Source: a virus
Virus record (IMG/VR): IMGVR_UViG_3300017963_001551
Location: 1 to 30,386 of that record
Strand: one strand, 5' to 3'
DNA: 30,386 nucleotides
The notes below the pieces were generated by a model. That model searched no databases, was not told the origin of the DNA, and saw only the letters and a list, made by a program, of their open reading frames with translations. Position 1 is the first letter of the stretch. The number at the start of each line of letters is the position of its first letter. The translations under genes were made by a program, and so were the position numbers. Positions 8,274 to 16,863 of this stretch are shown here, piece by piece.

Positions 8274-9317
8274 CTATTGTTTGAATTTTTGTCTAAAAAT
8301 TGCAGCAGCATCCTCCATTGATCCGGTTTGTTTTAGCGTCTTTCTTAGCTGGGCTTCTTTTACACCATTAGCTTCAGTTTTTGATGGACGCTTACCGGGT
8401 TTTAGTACTTTAGGTAAAGGTTTCTTTAATTTCTTCTCCGCTGTTGCCTTACCTTGGTCATACAACATAGCCTTGTAAGCTAAGGTGATCGCAGTGGCAT
8501 CATTGGTGTTAGAGATCACCTCATCAGAAAGCCCTTGCTCTTTGAGGTAAGAAGTAACCTCTTGAGCTACGTTCTCGCTCCATGTGGGAATGTTTTTAAC
8601 AATCTGGTCACGCTGAGCCATAAGATAGGCTTGTTGCTGTTGCTGCATTTCAGCCGCAATCTGCTGGTTTGCCTCAGCTAGTGACTGCTGTGCTACGGCC
8701 TGCAATTCAGAGAATTTCTGTCTGCGTTCTGCCAGCTCTTGCTTGCGAGCCGCGTACTCAGACGGATCATCTTCTCTCAATTCCTGCCAATTAATATTCT
8801 CATACGGTGCGAGAAACTCTTTCTCTAAAGTCTCTAAAAGAGTGTTTTGCTGTTGCGCTATTTGTTGCGATCGCTGAACTAATCCACTTAACGCAGTCTC
8901 GCGTTGTTTTTCTAGTTCGGCGATCTTTTTGCTGCGATTGGTAAGGTTTGCGTCTCCCTGGTATGCGTTTATCAGTTGTTCTAGGTTTACGTCGGATAAA
9001 TCCTCACCGTCCTTAACTCGGAAATTCAAAGACCCTTCTTCGTTGATATTCAACCAGTCAGGCTTTGCACCAATTAATTCGGCAAGTTCTTCGGCTCCTA
9101 GCTCAAGTGATTCGGCTCCGGTATCGGCTCCTTCTACTTCGCTGGTTTCCTGAGCTTCCACCTCGGTGGATTGCTCTTGTTCAGGCTGTTCGGTCTCTAT
9201 GCTTTCGGTAGGTTCCGCCGCCGCCTCTACGGTCTCTTCAGCACCCTCTTGAGGTGCATCAGTAGATTCTTGAAACATCCCTTTGAATTGCTCTGCTGCT
9301 TGTTCCATTGTGCTCAT
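8274..9317 (-). CDS. Capsid scaffolding protein
   Basis: The protein is 347 aa with the usual make-up of a phage scaffold. An acidic, Glu/Pro/Thr-rich and probably disordered N-terminus spans residues 15-75. A long Gln/Glu-rich coiled coil follows at roughly 130-235 (many QQ and AEL heptads). The C-terminus is basic, about 290-347, with KKLKKPLPKVLKPGKRPSK. It lies immediately upstream of the major capsid gene, where scaffolds are almost always found, and no protease motif is present. GGAGGACAGTAA precedes the ATG, and the start overlaps the stop of the 91-aa gene. Composition and synteny support the call; sequence homology is not needed for it. Confidence 0.87.
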   Translation of the reverse strand: MSTMEQAAEQFKGMFQESTDAPQEGAEETVEAAAEPTESIETEQPEQEQSTEVEAQETSEVEGADTGAESLELGAEELAELIGAKPDWLNINEEGSLNFRVKDGEDLSDVNLEQLINAYQGDANLTNRSKKIAELEKQRETALSGLVQRSQQIAQQQNTLLETLEKEFLAPYENINWQELREDDPSEYAARKQELAERRQKFSELQAVAQQSLAEANQQIAAEMQQQQQAYLMAQRDQIVKNIPTWSENVAQEVTSYLKEQGLSDEVISNTNDATAITLAYKAMLYDQGKATAEKKLKKPLPKVLKPGKRPSKTEANGVKEAQLRKTLKQTGSMEDAAAIFRQKFKQ

Positions 9318-9589
9318 TTACTGTCCTCCAGTTTTTGCAAGGCTTGTTTACCATGCGTAATTTCTAACTTAATTGCTCGTTTCATTTCCGACAAAACGTG
9401 ATATTTATTCCAAAGCTCCTCGCGTTCGTCTTTGTCTGCGCTTTTCGTTGATCGCCATTTATCAAGAATATTTTCCTCAATAGCATCAAAGTAATCCTTT
9501 AATATGTTTAGCCGTTCGCCTGCTCTATCGCCTCTAGCGATAACTTCTCTTAGGCCAACATCAGTAGTAGTTCCTCTTCCTCTTCCCAC
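9314..9589 (-). CDS. Small helical phage protein before scaffold (91 aa)
   Basis: The protein is 91 aa, highly charged and mostly helical, beginning MGRGRGTTTDVGLRE. The start is GTG, not ATG: codon 9589-9587 is preceded by AAGGAGGGCACCC, a strong ribosome binding site with good spacing. The first 40 nt overlap the 3' end of the 644-aa gene in another frame, and the stop overlaps the scaffold start, so translation is probably coupled. A gene of this size and charge commonly precedes the scaffold in related phages. No domain is recognised. A role in head assembly is a positional guess. Confidence 0.75.
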   Translation of the reverse strand: MGRGRGTTTDVGLREVIARGDRAGERLNILKDYFDAIEENILDKWRSTKSADKDEREELWNKYHVLSEMKRAIKLEITHGKQALQKLEDSK

Positions 9590-11484
9590 GGGTGCCCTCC
9601 TTCCTTCTTGATGCGTGTTTCTGTGCGCTTGATCTGCGAAGCAAGCAGCTTGATTTTTCTGGGGCTCTTGTCTTTAACAACCTCTTCAACCAAGAGATCC
9701 ATCTGTGATTGACGGTATTCCTCCAGCAACATAAGCAACTGTTGCTGGGTTTCTATGAAATACTGATTCCCGCCGATGATGACTTTGCGACGTTTTGCCC
9801 TCTTTCCTCCGCCTGCCGTTGGCTTTACTGTCTCAACAAGAGACGGATTATTAACATTAGGATTAAATGAGACTAACCGCAGATAACCAGGCGGAATTTC
9901 ACCAACAACCGACCCAACAACGTCCGTCTGAGGCGCGTAGCCTGTTAGGGTTAAAGTACCCGCAGGTGGAACCTCGATTGTTGCTGATACTTGGGCTAGT
10001 TGTGGGGCAAACCCTGTAAGCGCTAAGCTCCCCGCCCCTGGAATGGCAACAACATTACCAGCGATAACCGCGTCTGGAGCATAAGAGAATAAGTTTAAAT
10101 TTCCCGCAGGGGGCGCTTCTGCTGTGTTGCCAACCTTTGCAACACCTGGAGCAAACCCCGTTATAGAAAGCGACCCAACAGGAGGTAGCTGCTCTATCGT
10201 GCCATTAAATGTAACGCTAGGCGTTATGCCTGTTAGAGTTAGCGACCCAATAGGCGGCAGTTCCTCTATTGGGCCACCAGCCGCTGCGGCCTTTATCGCT
10301 ATACTCAACCACTGTCTAGCCGTACCATTTACAGTAGTTGGGAAGCTCATATTATAGCCCAAAGAATCGAATGAGCTAAATGAACCCTCTGAGTGTTTGG
10401 CGTATCCGCTTATATAATCATAGACTTGAACAGCGTTAGAGGTCGAATGATTACTGGCTTCATCCGATGTCCCTGCCCCATCATCTGAGGCAATACCCGA
10501 ACAGCTCTCAGTTGTATCATCAAATGCGCCTATTCCGAGATATACTGGGTCATCCGTCTTTAACGTGTTTACTGTTGGCCCGCCCGTCATGCCTAATATG
10601 ACCGCTTGTGGCTCAAAGGCAGGATCTTCTACGTTCCACGTCCCGGTTGAAGTGGGTGAACTTACAACATCAACCGAAACACCATTTGTGTCGCCGGTAT
10701 CCAAAGACATAGCGATAAAGTAGTCATTGCCTGGACTGTCGGCACCTGTATTGATTGAGAAACCATTAGCATCAAAATCTTGTGCTGTGCCTGCATAGGC
10801 TTGGGAATCACTGAAAATTTGCACCAAACACGCATCATTCCTTGTGATTGTTCCAGCTACAGCCGAAGTCTGTCCTGCTCCGTTGTAATAGGCAACACAC
10901 CCCTGAGAAACAGAGTCCGATGAGTTATTATGCGCAGCACCAAAATTTATAACTGCTTGGGTTCCTATACCTGACGCATTGTAGGCCACGCCAGCGGTTA
11001 AAACTAAATTCGGTTTGAATCCAATACCAGTAAAATCATTAACGCCCGTAGTCGTTAGCTGCAATCTGGAAACATCATAATCAGTGCAGCCCTTAATCAA
11101 TATAACGGTAAGATAATAAGCAAGACCACCGTCAACTGTAGTGAAATCAATGGTTATTCCATTAGTGGCCCATGAGTCAAAATTCCCGGCAACAACCGTT
11201 CCCACACCATCAATATCAACTAATAAAGATGCCCTGGCTGAATCGGCACGATAAGTGTCAGTAGTTCCTTGATTATCCTCTGCACTAGCCGACATACCCT
11301 GAGTCGTTGTGCCGTCAGTAAACGAAATACCGATGATGGAATCATCAGCAGGGTTGTTTGTGGTATTCGCCATTGACGTGATAATAATGGCCGCTTGAGG
11401 CGTGCCAAACCCGCTCGACTCAAAGGATTTTGTCGTTGTGGTTGTTGGCGTTGTGCCGTTTACGACTGCAATTTCAATGGACAT
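9550..11484 (-). CDS. Large repeat-containing beta-rich virion protein (644 aa)
   Basis: The protein is 644 aa with three parts. Residues 1-400 are Thr/Ser/Asn/Gly-rich beta structure with few charges, like fibre or decoration domains. At about 403-546 lie six repeats of 23-25 aa with consensus P-P-x-G-x-L-x-L-T-G-x-A-P-x-V (for example PPAGTLTLTGYAPQTDVVGS). The C-terminal 90 residues are basic then acidic and helical (GKRAKRRKVIIGG to EEEEELLLMLA). The start overlaps the stop of the Kelch-like gene. Similar PAGSLTLTGYAP-type repeats occur in phage virion proteins. It may be a head fibre or decoration protein; its placement before the scaffold suits a head component better than a tail tip. 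Confidence 0.8.
   Translation of the reverse strand: MSIEIAVVNGTTPTTTTTKSFESSGFGTPQAAIIITSMANTTNNPADDSIIGISFTDGTTTQGMSASAEDNQGTTDTYRADSARASLLVDIDGVGTVVAGNFDSWATNGITIDFTTVDGGLAYYLTVILIKGCTDYDVSRLQLTTTGVNDFTGIGFKPNLVLTAGVAYNASGIGTQAVINFGAAHNNSSDSVSQGCVAYYNGAGQTSAVAGTITRNDACLVQIFSDSQAYAGTAQDFDANGFSINTGADSPGNDYFIAMSLDTGDTNGVSVDVVSSPTSTGTWNVEDPAFEPQAVILGMTGGPTVNTLKTDDPVYLGIGAFDDTTESCSGIASDDGAGTSDEASNHSTSNAVQVYDYISGYAKHSEGSFSSFDSLGYNMSFPTTVNGTARQWLSIAIKAAAAGGPIEELPPIGSLTLTGITPSVTFNGTIEQLPPVGSLSITGFAPGVAKVGNTAEAPPAGNLNLFSYAPDAVIAGNVVAIPGAGSLALTGFAPQLAQVSATIEVPPAGTLTLTGYAPQTDVVGSVVGEIPPGYLRLVSFNPNVNNPSLVETVKPTAGGGKRAKRRKVIIGGNQYFIETQQQLLMLLEEYRQSQMDLLVEEVVKDKSPRKIKLLASQIKRTETRIKKEGGHPWEEEEELLLMLA
9845..10275 (-). 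repeat. Six in-frame repeats encoding PPxGxLxLTGxAPxV units
   Basis: Within the 644-aa gene six diverged tandem units of about 69-78 bp encode a 23-25 residue module with a Pro-Pro-x-Gly turn and a Leu-x-Leu-Thr-Gly strand. The last two units are most diverged (PPGYLRLVSFNPNV). DNA identity is low, so the array is old rather than a recent expansion. Confidence 0.85.
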
Positions 11485-12803
11485 TAGACTTTAAATATAT
11501 AGACGTTTTCAGTTGTACCATTAACCCCAATATACGCCTGCTTTGATGGGATATACTGGAATCTACCGTAGGTGCCGTTAGGCTGTTTGGTAGTTGGTGT
11601 TACGGTATTCGATGGGTTTATCGTCACTTGTGTGCAGACCCAGGTATCAGGGTCGATTTCGTATAAATTTACACCACCATTCCATAAAACGAATTTTTCC
11701 CTGACCGGATTAAATATAAATCCGGGAGCTTGCGCGTATTCAGGGAACGCATCGCCTGTGGCCGTTCTTTTTGTCCGTATACCACTGGTTAAATCACAAG
11801 ATACTAAACCGTGACTCGAACCCGTTGAGACCATCATCTGCCTAACAGGATCAATAGCTGCTGTGGTGTAGTTTTCTACATATAACGTAGGACCACCGAT
11901 ATCAGTCCAGGTATTATCTAATGAGTTATATCGTTGCAGTTTGGCATTGTTGTTATTCCCCACCCACACGTAAGCATTACCCGTCGATGGATCATAGGCT
12001 GTGATTGTGCCAGCATCACCGGGATTGAACGGTAGCAGCGTTTTTGTGCCGTCCCAAGTTAATGTTGATAAATCCAACCCAGGACTGACCGGATAGCTTA
12101 ATCCTGTCGGATTTATGCCCTGAACACCAAATGACATTAAAGTGTCAATGCTTTCTAAATAACACAGGGAATTGTAAGAATGGAAAGAGGCTGGGGTATC
12201 GTCTGATTGAAGACCTGAATAAGTGCCAGCGCCACCGGCAAAACTTGGTTCCGTTATTCGTGACCACGAAAGGGAATCAATATCGAACGCATAAACCTCA
12301 TTGCCTGCATAATCCCCATGACCTCCACCCATGACTAGCAATCTATTTCTGGTGGTATCGTAAGCACCGCCTGACCAAGTGGTCATAATAGATGCTGGAT
12401 CGCCAGCCGGAACGGGATCAGGATAGACCGCAGATAAGTTACTTCCAGTAACCTCTAACCAAGTGCCCGGTGCCATAGCATCTATGGCATTAATCGTGCC
12501 TCCCGATAATTCTACAATCCGCGCCTTGACAACCGATTTTGTGTGATAATTAAACATATGCCTCTCTGCGAGCATAAACAGAGAATGAATATAATGCAGA
12601 AACTCACTTTTATTCGGCGCTGCATCTAATTTTCCCTTCAACCAATCCAACTCAGATTCTTCATCAGCCGTGATTGAGAATGTAGTAATGAAATCCTGTC
12701 TGGATATTTTTGTATCAGTCCATTCAACAAATGCCGCCCAGAATTGATGGACGGGAAGTCTTGGCCTTTCAAGACCGGATAAACGATCTAATATGCTCAT
12801 CAT
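11484..12803 (-). CDS. Kelch/galactose-oxidase-like beta-propeller protein with helical N-domain
   Basis: The protein is 439 aa. Residues 1-105 are helical and charged, without a signal peptide, and look like an anchor. From about residue 140 a propeller begins. The blade WSGGAYDTTRNRLLVMGGGH (144-163) followed by YAGNEVYAFDIDSLSWSRI is a textbook Kelch blade (GG doublet, then Tyr, then Trp). Later blades repeat the D-P/T-x-x-G-x-x-Y and W-x-x-I pattern to the C-terminus. Galactose oxidase-like catalytic Cys-Tyr residues could not be assigned, so binding rather than oxidation is likelier. In this cluster of appendage genes a glycan-binding role is a reasonable inference. Confidence 0.8.
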   Translation of the reverse strand: MMSILDRLSGLERPRLPVHQFWAAFVEWTDTKISRQDFITTFSITADEESELDWLKGKLDAAPNKSEFLHYIHSLFMLAERHMFNYHTKSVVKARIVELSGGTINAIDAMAPGTWLEVTGSNLSAVYPDPVPAGDPASIMTTWSGGAYDTTRNRLLVMGGGHGDYAGNEVYAFDIDSLSWSRITEPSFAGGAGTYSGLQSDDTPASFHSYNSLCYLESIDTLMSFGVQGINPTGLSYPVSPGLDLSTLTWDGTKTLLPFNPGDAGTITAYDPSTGNAYVWVGNNNNAKLQRYNSLDNTWTDIGGPTLYVENYTTAAIDPVRQMMVSTGSSHGLVSCDLTSGIRTKRTATGDAFPEYAQAPGFIFNPVREKFVLWNGGVNLYEIDPDTWVCTQVTINPSNTVTPTTKQPNGTYGRFQYIPSKQAYIGVNGTTENVYIFKV

Positions 12804-12807
12804 TCCC

Positions 12808-13149
12808 CTATTGGACGGTAAACGTCAAACTCTGCGGATTCCATGACTGATACGTGTGGCTAATAAACGCCTCGCCGATTTTTGCACCGTTTTTTGTTAC
12901 CCATACGCGGCAATGAATAATATCGTTATGATTTACCTCTCTACCGAATATCTCAGTCGTTCCGCTAACGCTTGTTTCAGTGCCAGGGACTGTTCCAACT
13001 CGCGCCTCGGCTCCATCGTTAACCCTGCAATTTGTTTTCATGCTCACATCAGGGTCTGGAAATGGATTCCACCCGATAGTGAAGGAAAACGTATCCGCTA
13101 CAGCCGGTAACGCCGTAAATAATGCTAAAATCAAAATTAATCTATTCAT
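12808..13149 (-). CDS. Small exported protein with signal peptide
   Basis: Start chosen at ATG 13149, because AAAGAGGC lies upstream and the protein then begins with a clear signal peptide MNRLILILALFTALPAVA, likely cut after Ala18 before DTFSF; an upstream in-frame start at 13182 would bury it. The mature part is about 95 aa, beta-rich, with two cysteines (in TNCRVND and IHCRVWV) that could form a disulfide, and it resembles a small Ig- or Fn3-like domain. An exported protein amid virion genes is unusual; it could act on the host envelope. No named family is recognised. Confidence 0.72.
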   Translation of the reverse strand: MNRLILILALFTALPAVADTFSFTIGWNPFPDPDVSMKTNCRVNDGAEARVGTVPGTETSVSGTTEIFGREVNHNDIIHCRVWVTKNGAKIGEAFISHTYQSWNPQSLTFTVQ

Positions 13150-13150
13150 A

Positions 13151-13249
13151 TCAGCTAAGCCTCTTTGTAATACGCTGCTCATAAAGCGTTTTTACCTGCT
13201 CTATTTTCTCATGATTGCGGCTTAACTGTTCCATGCTACACCCCATCAT
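13151..13249 (-). CDS. Possible 32-aa peptide gene in the small gap
   Basis: A short ORF MMGCSMEQLSRNHEKIEQVK and 12 more residues fills the gap between two virion genes. Its stop lies 1 nt before the ATG of the exported protein, an operon-like junction. A third ATG (13234) is preceded by GGGGTG. The peptide is charged and helical. Size makes it uncertain; no family is recognised. Confidence 0.35.
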   Translation of the reverse strand: MMGCSMEQLSRNHEKIEQVKTLYEQRITKRLS

Positions 13250-13259
13250 CGTAAGTGCT

Positions 13260-13697
13260 TTAATTAAGCTCGAAGCAAACAGGATTAGGTGAGATATGTA
13301 ACTCTGTACCCGCTGGGACAGTGATCTCTGCCGTTGATAGCTGCGACCAGCACACCAGAATAGAGGCAGTCTGAGTCATGATTACCGCAAACTTAACATT
13401 GGTCATCGCGGAGCCTGCTGGAGCCGTCCACACAACCGTGTTAAATGTCCACGAATAGGTGGAAGTTGTGGTTTTAACTGACCAGTTCACCGTCAATGGC
13501 CGAATAGTGTAGCCGTTATCTGTGGCGGTTAGCTCGTTAGTTAATTGACCACCTGAAACAAGTGAGGCTGTGGCTGCATTACTAGCAGATGAGTACAGCC
13601 GCATAGTGAATGAGGTGTTCGAGCCGGATAGATCAATAGAGCCACTACCCAAGGCACTCTTAAAATTGTTATAAAATTCCCAGGCAGTAGTTGCCAT
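13260..13697 (-). CDS. Small beta-rich virion/appendage protein (145 aa)
   Basis: The protein is 145 aa. Its pattern, an N-terminal helix AWEFYNNFKSALGSGSIDLS (residues 5-24), then FTMRLYSSASNAATASL and VNWSVKTTTSTYSW, resembles small phage virion proteins of the form F-K-M-x-L-Y-x-S-x-S-N-A-x-x. They are beta-rich and usually annotated as structural. AAAGGGGA precedes the ATG, and only 1 nt separates it from the stop of the DUF115-like gene. No signal peptide is present, which separates it from its exported neighbour. It may be a decoration or tail appendage protein; the precise role is unknown. Confidence 0.75.
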   Translation of the reverse strand: MATTAWEFYNNFKSALGSGSIDLSGSNTSFTMRLYSSASNAATASLVSGGQLTNELTATDNGYTIRPLTVNWSVKTTTSTYSWTFNTVVWTAPAGSAMTNVKFAVIMTQTASILVCWSQLSTAEITVPAGTELHISPNPVCFELN

Positions 13698-13698
13698 A

Positions 13699-14529
13699 TT
13701 ATTCCCCTTTGCCGCCTTCGCGGATCATTGTTGCAATTAAACCAGGACCGTGAACCTTTAAGTTCCAGTCTTGCCCGAATGCTTTTACCATCGTCATGAA
13801 ATCCATTGATTGCTGGACCATCCATGCCGACACTGTGAAGATGTGATCGTTTAGTTTGATTTGTACGCTTTCCTGATTATCCGCGTTTGGCTGGTCATAA
13901 GCATGATGTTTTCCGTCCAGAAAACAGGAATCAAGCCCGAATATCTCAAAGTTTGAATAGCCCATGATTTGCAATAAGCGAATAGCTCTCAAGGCTATCG
14001 TGGACCCGCCCTGAATAGGGACCCATTGATCTGTGTACTCATGGATGATCTCGAACTCCTCTGTTGCATTCATCGCGTGCCAGATTAACACCCGTTGACC
14101 TTCCAGCTTAGCCAGTACCGCAGGGTCACACTGGGAGGCAACAAAATAGGTACACCCCTCAACATCGTGAATGAAGTTCTCATTATTTGGCTTGGCGTCA
14201 AGGAGTACCTGTGCAGAGGGCTTAATGCCGTGATCCAGCAAGGTCTTGACCGTGTTTGCTAGGGCGACAACTTTTCCGCCATTGGCCTGAACTTCCTTTA
14301 GTTCGTCCAGCGTATCAACAAGACTAGGGCCACCAGCCACTAGAGCGACAACTGTATCCTGCTCCTTATGCGGCCATACCTGCGGCAAATCCCGCTTGAG
14401 GTTCGTTACAATGTTTTCCTTGATTTTCTCCGATGGAGTATTTAGGGATGCAAATATCTTTAACCCTAACTCTTCGTACTCTATTTCCTGCCATTCATTA
14501 TCCGATTGAGGTAGCTCGACCTGCTGCAT
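13699..14529 (-). CDS. DUF115 / Maf-like putative glycosyltransferase
   Basis: The protein is 276 aa. VVALVAGGPSLVDTLDELKE (60-79) matches the DUF115 (MAF_flag10) nucleotide-sugar-like motif, and NTVKTLLDHGIKPSAQVLLD (92-111) matches the following block, in which family members read a name-Leu-x-x-x-G-I-x-P-D-x-x-x-x-x-D. The later GGSTIALRAIRLLQIMGYSN, then FEIFGLDSCF (about 172-203), is the family's third block. Cellular members include the motility accessory factors that attach nonulosonic acids to flagellin. The start overlaps the portal's 3' end by 32 nt and has AAGGTGAAACGCG upstream. With two NeuB-like genes nearby, transfer of a nonulosonate is an attractive but untested idea. Confidence 0.78.
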   Translation of the reverse strand: MQQVELPQSDNEWQEIEYEELGLKIFASLNTPSEKIKENIVTNLKRDLPQVWPHKEQDTVVALVAGGPSLVDTLDELKEVQANGGKVVALANTVKTLLDHGIKPSAQVLLDAKPNNENFIHDVEGCTYFVASQCDPAVLAKLEGQRVLIWHAMNATEEFEIIHEYTDQWVPIQGGSTIALRAIRLLQIMGYSNFEIFGLDSCFLDGKHHAYDQPNADNQESVQIKLNDHIFTVSAWMVQQSMDFMTMVKAFGQDWNLKVHGPGLIATMIREGGKGE

Positions 14530-16825
14530 CGCGTTTCACCTTTTTGTTTCCGATTGAAATAATACGTCCTTCGCTGTCCCTTACGATTTCCTTAGACGTG
14601 TTGAGTTCTGATGATAGCCTGTCAATCTCGTCCATCAGATCACTAATTAGTGCGTTTGTCGCGCCCATAGCCTCTTTCGGTGCGTCTTTCATTTGCGCTT
14701 CCAGCAGATCGGTCTGTGAGGAAAGATCCGCCTTGTATTGCTCTATAGCTAGCTTGGCAGAGGCTTCATTGCGATCAATAATCTGCTGCTGCTGTTTTAA
14801 TTGCGCCTCTAGCTCTGCTGAGCGAGCAGACATTTGGGCCTTTATCTCATTGTTCTGCGTGTCTGACATTAGCTTAGCTTCAGCCAGCTCATTTTTTATC
14901 CGGTCAACCTCGGCCTTGGCCATGTTGGTTTGTGCGGTAACTTGTAACTGTTGAGACTTTATTTGTGCTTCTAGTTCGGCCTTTTGAGCGTCTAGTTGAA
15001 TCCGCTGCATTTCTACCTGCCGCTTGTCAGCCTCTATCTGCTGATTGGATTGAATCAGCATCATATTAGGATCAGGCTGGGGCGGGGCCGGGGGTATTGT
15101 TTGCGGATCAGTGAAGGCCATTTGAGGCGAAGGATGAGACATTAACTCGGCAAACCGTTTACCCGTATCATAGAGGTTTTGAGGTGTAGCAAACCCCATC
15201 TGTAGGGCTTCCACTTGCTTTTGCCATAACGCGTCAAGATTAGCCAGATTCTCTCTGGACCCCTTAACCCCAAGACCTACTTTGACTGTAAAATTTGTTC
15301 TTTCGCGCCATTCTGTAGGATTGACCGGAACCCAATCATTTCTTAGCTTGACGATTTCCTCTTTATGTCCATGCTTTCTAGCCAGCTCATGGAGGTCCCT
15401 AAATAAGCCCTTTACGCCGGTTTCAGCAAAGATACGAGCAATCATCTCCACCTTGGCCTTGGCTTCCTGCATCATGCCCATAACAACGCCAGTGTTAGCT
15501 TGCGCTAATACGTTAGGATCAAGCTGGGCCTGGAAGTCGCCAACACGTTCATTCTTGAGCTGGTCAGTCATTTCAAAGAGAGTAAAGGCTTGAGCCGGAA
15601 GGCCGCTAGACTGTCTTTCTAACACTGCATCATGAGGACTTCCATCAACCGCACGCAACCCAAACGGCTTAGAGGTTAGAAGGTCATCAACATTAACCTT
15701 ATTCTCATCATAATAGGTGGTCCCGTTAATTAGTTGATTAACGTTATCCATGTAAGACCGGAACAGCCCGGTCCTGATTTCTTGTAAATCCTTCAGGATA
15801 TCGGCAATCGATAGTCCAAAGAACTTATGAGTCAGAATAATAGGCGTAATTGCGTTAAATGGAACCTGGTCAACTTCCTCATACTCAATGAAGTCGCCGC
15901 TCCTAAACACCTTTAATAGTTCGGCAACTCCGTCACCGTTCTGATCTACGCGAATATATCCCTCAACAACAAAGACCTTACGCATTTGCTGGTTGATTGT
16001 GTCGGTGTAGGTGTCCTCATCAGATAAATGATATCGAGACTGGTTTTCCTCGGTATCGGGAATGTCCTCTACAGCCATCTGCTCTATATCAGACTCGGAG
16101 TAACCCATCTCCCGTAGTTCAGAGATCGTGTAAGTAGTTTTATGGGCGGTAAATCTCGCCTTCTTGGGGTCTACAGAGCATGCATCATTGGAGATTAGAA
16201 ACTCTTCTGGAGGCATAACCTCAATAAGAATGTCCTTCTTTTCTTCGGTACGGATAAACGTGGCATTGTGTAGTGTGATGGGTTCGCCAGTGTCTAAGAC
16301 GTCCTGCTCTTTCTCGTACTCAATGAGTTCTAAGTCGTCCTGGGTATTGAGGTACTGGAACTCTACATCTGTCAGATCCTTGTAGGATTCTCTGGTTTGC
16401 TTCTCGCCTTCCTCAACATAGTGCTTTGTAATGCCGTTCTTCTGTAGCAGCGCATCTTTAAACCATGAGTATAGGATAAGAAATCCATTATTCTTTTTAT
16501 AAAATACGTGGTTTAGGTAGTCTGTTTCCTGTTCGGCTTGCTTCTCATCTTCAGGCCCTACGGGCTCAATATCCACTGCTGAGTCTGCATCGGTGAAGAT
16601 TCGGATTAATGAGGGCAAGATCCACTCGATAACGTCCATGACATCACGAGTCTGAACCTGGGATCGGCCTTCCATCTCCGTTCCCATAGGCTCGGCAAGA
16701 TAGCGCTCCATCGCTGTTGATCGCTCATCTGATAGCTCGCCAGCCCACTCTCCCATAGCCGAACTGTATTCAGCGTCGAAGATTGCTTTTAGCTCTACAT
16801 CTGAGAGCGATTTTTTATCAGCCAT
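14498..16825 (-). CDS. Portal protein (SU10/P22-like)
   Basis: The protein is 775 aa. Residues 10-110 carry the N-terminal wing with DVMDVIEWILPSLIRIFTD (62-80), a hallmark of podovirus portals. DNGDGVAEL-like DQNGDGVAELLKVF (near 297) and HKFFGLSIADILKDLQEIRT (near 334-353) fit the portal core. The region from about 585 to 740 is a very long Gln/Glu-rich coiled coil, the barrel-like extension seen in SU10-type portals. It lies two genes after TerL, with a GT2 and a NeuB gene inserted between them. The ATG at 16825 has only a weak Shine-Dalgarno. The call is firm. Confidence 0.92.
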   Translation of the reverse strand: MADKKSLSDVELKAIFDAEYSSAMGEWAGELSDERSTAMERYLAEPMGTEMEGRSQVQTRDVMDVIEWILPSLIRIFTDADSAVDIEPVGPEDEKQAEQETDYLNHVFYKKNNGFLILYSWFKDALLQKNGITKHYVEEGEKQTRESYKDLTDVEFQYLNTQDDLELIEYEKEQDVLDTGEPITLHNATFIRTEEKKDILIEVMPPEEFLISNDACSVDPKKARFTAHKTTYTISELREMGYSESDIEQMAVEDIPDTEENQSRYHLSDEDTYTDTINQQMRKVFVVEGYIRVDQNGDGVAELLKVFRSGDFIEYEEVDQVPFNAITPIILTHKFFGLSIADILKDLQEIRTGLFRSYMDNVNQLINGTTYYDENKVNVDDLLTSKPFGLRAVDGSPHDAVLERQSSGLPAQAFTLFEMTDQLKNERVGDFQAQLDPNVLAQANTGVVMGMMQEAKAKVEMIARIFAETGVKGLFRDLHELARKHGHKEEIVKLRNDWVPVNPTEWRERTNFTVKVGLGVKGSRENLANLDALWQKQVEALQMGFATPQNLYDTGKRFAELMSHPSPQMAFTDPQTIPPAPPQPDPNMMLIQSNQQIEADKRQVEMQRIQLDAQKAELEAQIKSQQLQVTAQTNMAKAEVDRIKNELAEAKLMSDTQNNEIKAQMSARSAELEAQLKQQQQIIDRNEASAKLAIEQYKADLSSQTDLLEAQMKDAPKEAMGATNALISDLMDEIDRLSSELNTSKEIVRDSEGRIISIGNKKVKRDAAGRATSIG

Positions 16826-16863
16826 TTATTTTCTCATTCATTATCATCAATTTCACTGCGAGA

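Noticed and set aside
9845-12803. Diversity-generating retroelement target in the appendage genes
   Set aside because: No reverse transcriptase and no template/variable repeat pair is visible in the window.
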